Origin: Microglena sp. YARC
Lineage: Eukaryota > Chlorophyta > Chlorophyceae > Chlamydomonadales > Chlamydomonadaceae
Reading direction: 5' to 3'
DNA: 64,000 nt
Assembly: GCA_022414725.1 (NCBI GenBank)
Contig: CM039464.1
Location: forward strand, 17,915,405-17,979,404
In this document: in pieces, positions 60,921-64,000 of the stretch
Layout of the letters: each line of letters opens with the position of its first letter
Numbering within the stretch: position 1 is the stretch's first letter
The notes under the pieces: model-generated
The model's input: only the letters and a program-made list of their open reading frames with translations
What the model was told of the DNA's origin: nothing
The model's database searches: none
Program-made: the position numbers and the translations under genes

Positions 60921-61192
60921 TGTGTGTAAGTAAGAATAATATGGTGCATGTTCAAGGTCGTGATCCTCCTCCGTTGGTTCCGAAGATGGCCAGGTCTCCT
61001 TCCGTGATGTCGCTTGACGATTGGTATTCGCGTCACGAGTACTTCGTGGAATGTATTTGGAATTGTCTGCGTACTCACCTCGAGCGTGGTTCTGGTAGCA
61101 GGCACATGAGCAATCCTGACGAGGTCTACGATCGCCTTGTTCATTACCTTTACAAGACTTCCCTGAACCGTTTTTGCCGGTTCAATCTCTGA
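60921..61192 (+). CDS. Unknown 90-residue protein
   Basis: Probable start MCVSKNNMVHVQGRDPPPLV. A helical core follows (SLDDWYSRHEYFVECIWNCL) and a C-terminal DEVYDRLVHYLYKTS, which resembles a short conserved family in algal giant viruses (from memory, weak). It begins 60 bp after the B repeat. Intact. Confidence 0.5.
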
Positions 61193-61244
61193 TCAAGTGA
61201 CATTTGTGTGAAAAAAACCGCCGTTGAATTTATTATTGATACAC

Positions 61245-62170
61245 ATGCTTGTTTACGCGGATCTGTTCAGTGGTATCGGTGGGCATGCTGTTGCTTTGAA
61301 GGGGTTGGCGCGTCCTGTTGTTTTTGCGAGATCGATTCTTTCGCGTGCGGTGTGTTGTCCTCTCAGATTTCCGGGGATTCCCATCATATCGATGTCACCC
61401 ACACTGGACCCGTTGGATGTGATTGCGTCCTTCTTCTCTGTGTCGGAGCTGCTCTCGGCCCGATCTCATCACAGCATCATTTCCTTGCCAAGACGTTTCT
61501 ATGGCTGGGCTAAGGGCGGTGTTTGTCCGCGTACGCGTTCTTCACTTGTGTGGAGGTATTATTCGTGTTTGGACGGTCTTCCTTCTGTTCGGCCGTCTTC
61601 TTGAGAACTCTCCGGCGTTGAGCATACCCGTGGGTTGGGATGCGATTTGCGAAGCTTTCGAGACTCGCGGTTTTAGTGTGCAGCTATGGTTTGTCTATCT
61701 GCAGCTGACATGGGTGCCCGTCACGTCCGGTCTCGTATTTGGGTACTCGCTGCTTGTGACAAAGACGCTGGTATGTTGTTCCTTACTGAGCAGGACCCGT
61801 CTGTCCTCTTCGATTTCTCAGTCATTGTCCTATCCATTTTGCAAAATTGGATGCGGAGATGCTCGCCTCGTACGCGTTCGCCTGGCACAGAGTCTCGTGC
61901 TGATGTCCAGTCTCTGACGCTTCAGTGGCAGCCTTGGGAAATGCGATCGTGCCTCAGGCGGCTCGTTTTGCATTTGCTGTTTTGCTGACCGAGATGCGGT
62001 CTGTGTTTGGTAGTAGTACAAGTAATATTACTTATATGGGCAGGTTACTCGATGTGGGTCTGAGTCAATATCCTCTTGTTGTGCGTCCTTGTTTGGAGTC
62101 ACTGGATCGCGCGAAGGCTGAGTTCTACACGCGTCTTACTACCCTGGTGAAGACCGCTTGTGGCAAGTAA
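61245..62170 (+). pseudogene. C5 cytosine-specific DNA methyltransferase, frame-broken
   Basis: Motif I DLFSGIGGHAVALKGL lies near the start; CEIDSFACGV (motif II) is in a second frame. FPCQDVSMAGL, with the catalytic Cys of motif IV, is at about 61480-61510 in a third frame; ENSPAL (motif VI) at about 61603; an R-x-R segment (ARHVRSRIWVLA, motif VIII) at about 61715; and LGNAIVPQAARFAF (motif X) at about 61934. The family methylates cytosine using AdoMet. All motifs are in order, but at least four frame changes are needed. The length, about 300 residues, is normal for a small m5C methyltransferase. Confidence 0.82.
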
Positions 62171-62449
62171 GCATATGGCCAACGCCTATGCGCTCCTCCA
62201 GTCACTTCACGCCACGTGAGTGGACTGCGCATGGTAGGCGTGTGAAAAGCGGTACCCGCCACGCGCGTTCGCGCACACGAGCGGAAATGCGAAGATCACC
62301 TCGTTGCGCGGGAGCGACGCGATCAACATGCCGCGTGGGTGGAGACCGCCATCATGGGCTTTCCGAAAGGCTGGATACGGTTGTGGCGCTGTTGCTTACA
62401 AAGGTGTTGGTGGAAATTAATAACAGCAACCGCAACCGCATCCGATCCG

Positions 62450-62692
62450 CATCCCCACCATACACAAAATCGCATTGGTTGTATTGCCGCATCCCCACCA
62501 TACACAAAATTGCATTGGTTGTATTTGCCGCATCCCCCAGCCATACACAAAATCGACTTGGTTGTATTGCCGGTCCCATACACAAAACCGCATGTGATTG
62601 TTGTATTGCCGGTCCCATACACAAAACTGCATTGGTTGTATTGCCGGTCCCATACACAAAACCGCATTGGTTGTATTACCAGTCACATTCAC
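62450..62692 (+). repeat. Minisatellite of about 38 bp
   Basis: Six to seven units beginning CCATACACAAAA and continuing CGCATTGGTTGTATTGCCG, lengths 35-43 bp. Open frames on both strands here are due to the repeat. Confidence 0.9.
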
Positions 62693-63417
62693 AGCATTTC
62701 GCCGATATTCGTTGTATTGTAGTATAAACTTTAACTACCCCATCATCTTCCATCTCATACATCATCATTTTCCATCGTCAGATGTATCATCTTCCCGAGA
62801 GGGAGCCATGAGAAACGGGTCAATCAAGGACAACGCAGATTCGACCTGTCCTAGTTCCAGAACAGGTCCAAGTCCCGACTCTATCTGGCGTCGTGATACG
62901 AACATACCTGCGGTTAACAACATGGCTCAAACCTGAAGATATCAACGCGGCTGCTGAGTCTTCTTACGTATATTACTCCTCAGGCTGGACACTACCGTCA
63001 CGCAACCCTCTGATAATTGGAGCGTTGGCCGAGCTTGATGGGAAGACTATCATGATGTGGAGTGCTCGATAGGAAGTCTGCTGCTTCGTGGTAGGAGACC
63101 AGCGTTGTGGCGATTGCATGCTGGTCATTGTATGGCCATATGTGAAGGACGACTTTTGCACTTGCAAGGCCCGGCGTGCAAGTACTGCTACTGCACATGA
63201 TGTACCGGCCCCTACACTTGTGTATCTTGCTCGCCCATGTGATTTGACCGACGATATGCTGGTATTGGAGTCGTCGAGAAATCGTTTGTTCTCAAGAGAT
63301 TCAAGAACATTGAGCTAATGTGGACAATCAGCAGGGATCTTCGAATCCAGCGCGTCCGGCTCTGCTGGTGCGACATATCCTTTACACAGTCGAAAGGGAC
63401 AATACTGGTCCAACGCT
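62693..63417. other. Region without a recognised gene
   Basis: Short frames only (for example 63088-63318 plus, with a Cys-rich start). No domain recognised. Confidence 0.4.
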
Positions 63418-63609
63418 TTGAGTAAAATTAGATGTCATTCAGGTGACAACCGAACCAAATCGACGTATAGATGGACGACGTGGTGCCAGTCCCGGGGTGT
63501 CAAGTACATAACACGATACGTTAATTATTTCGACTTGGTCCAGGATGTGTGGAACAAGAAGGCGGTTCTGTACAGAGAGCTGGCAAAAAGCAAAGGATGT
63601 TTTTATTAA
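63418..63609 (+). CDS. Possible protein fragment, unknown
   Basis: 63 codons containing WTTWCQSRGVKYITRYVNYF then DLVQDVWNKKAVLYRELAKS. It reads like the C-terminus of a larger protein, but the upstream frames are broken and no family is recognised. Confidence 0.3.
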   Translation: MSKIRCHSGDNRTKSTYRWTTWCQSRGVKYITRYVNYFDLVQDVWNKKAVLYRELAKSKGCFY

Positions 63610-63834
63610 TCAAGAACGAAAATGGTGGCCAGACCCAATGAGACAACAACAACATGTCGCTAGTGAGATGCGCAAAATGGGGATTGATTGAGAATTCTCC
63701 TAAGAATGCAGTGACTGTGTTCCTGGTCAATCTTTTCGTCGAGAAAATCCGGACCCGCGCATGGTGTTTCTCTATCTACGCGGAACGAGGCTACAAAGTT
63801 GTTGGGGGAACTATCGTAGTGATGCTGCAGTAAC

Positions 63835-63935
63835 CGCCCCGCAGCTGACATACACACCCCCGCCCTGCCCCTGCCAGCCGCCTCCCCGCCCCTGCAGCCG
63901 CCCCCGCCCCTGCAGCCGCCCCCTGCAGCAACAGA
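63835..63935. repeat. C-rich low-complexity tract
   Basis: Repeated CCCCTGCAGCCGCC-type units. Minus-strand Gly/Arg/Ala frames are compositional. Confidence 0.75.
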
Positions 63936-64000
63936 CAATGTGCTCGACCTTGGCGTCTTTCACCGAGTATCGGCCAAGGTGCTACGACGCTCATTCGCTG

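Noticed and set aside
62323..62722. Several overlapping frames on both strands
   Set aside because: They are produced by the minisatellite of about 38 bp.
63660..63994. Gly/Arg-rich minus-strand frames
   Set aside because: C-rich low-complexity DNA; composition rather than a gene.

Overview
The window looks like a giant-virus (Nucleocytoviricota-like) gene block embedded in a eukaryotic, probably protist, scaffold, i.e. a giant endogenous viral element, or a viral scaffold heavily invaded by eukaryotic transposons. Viral hallmark genes are a D5-type SF3 helicase-primase relic, the large subunit of ribonucleotide reductase, the largest RNA polymerase subunit with an intein, TFIIS, a DEAD-box helicase, an MscS-type channel, a C5 cytosine methyltransferase, and several small proteins with two membrane segments or a redox-like fold of the kind seen across giant viruses. 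Eukaryotic signs are GT-AG introns in a DUF7869-type transposon gene, TA-flanked MITEs, and Fanzor (eukaryotic TnpB) relics. I cannot name the host or virus. No rRNA, tRNA or CRISPR array was recognised.

Layout. 315-9607 is a 9.3-kb DNA transposon with 28-bp terminal inverted repeats, TA target duplication and subterminal palindromes. It carries a spliced DUF7869-type gene and a nested foldback structure (about 3145-7690) built of inverted arrays of a 78-bp unit with a 20-bp palindrome. It abuts the 3' end of the D5-like gene (to 11270, minus strand). 11.3-16 kb holds a small two-membrane-segment protein, a 164-bp MITE followed by a Fanzor fragment, a tandemly duplicated gene of unknown function and a repeat-rich acidic protein. 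16-19.3 kb holds ribonucleotide reductase and a repeat protein. 19.7-26.5 kb is gene-poor and contains a gap of exactly 1000 N. 26.6-33.8 kb holds a membrane protein, an unknown protein and RPB1. 33472-39493 is repeated head-to-tail as 39494-45515 (6,022-bp period), so the F-box, DEAD helicase, thioredoxin-like and other genes occur twice. 45.4-56 kb holds TFIIS, membrane proteins, MscS, a thrombospondin-repeat surface protein and a coiled-coil protein. 56-60 kb is a decayed region with a Fanzor1-type relic. 60-64 kb holds a two-TM relic, the DNA methyltransferase, a minisatellite and unassigned sequence.

How the genes fit together. RPB1 and TFIIS would belong to a viral cytoplasmic transcription apparatus. 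RNR, the D5 helicase and the methyltransferase concern DNA supply, replication and modification. The DEAD helicase probably acts on RNA. The TM, coiled-coil and TSP1 proteins are plausible virion components. Two repeat families, called here A (core GGAATACTAAAATGAAACCG) and B (end GGAACGCCCAT), sit between genes; A often lies just after stop codons.

Integrity. Most conserved genes carry frame breaks. The two copies of the 6-kb duplication differ almost only by one-base changes in homopolymer length, and several breaks elsewhere also lie at homopolymers, so part of the breakage may be sequencing error. In-frame nonsense codons in the D5-like gene, a nonsense codon in one duplicated gene, and a large internal deletion in RPB1 cannot be explained that way and point to real decay.
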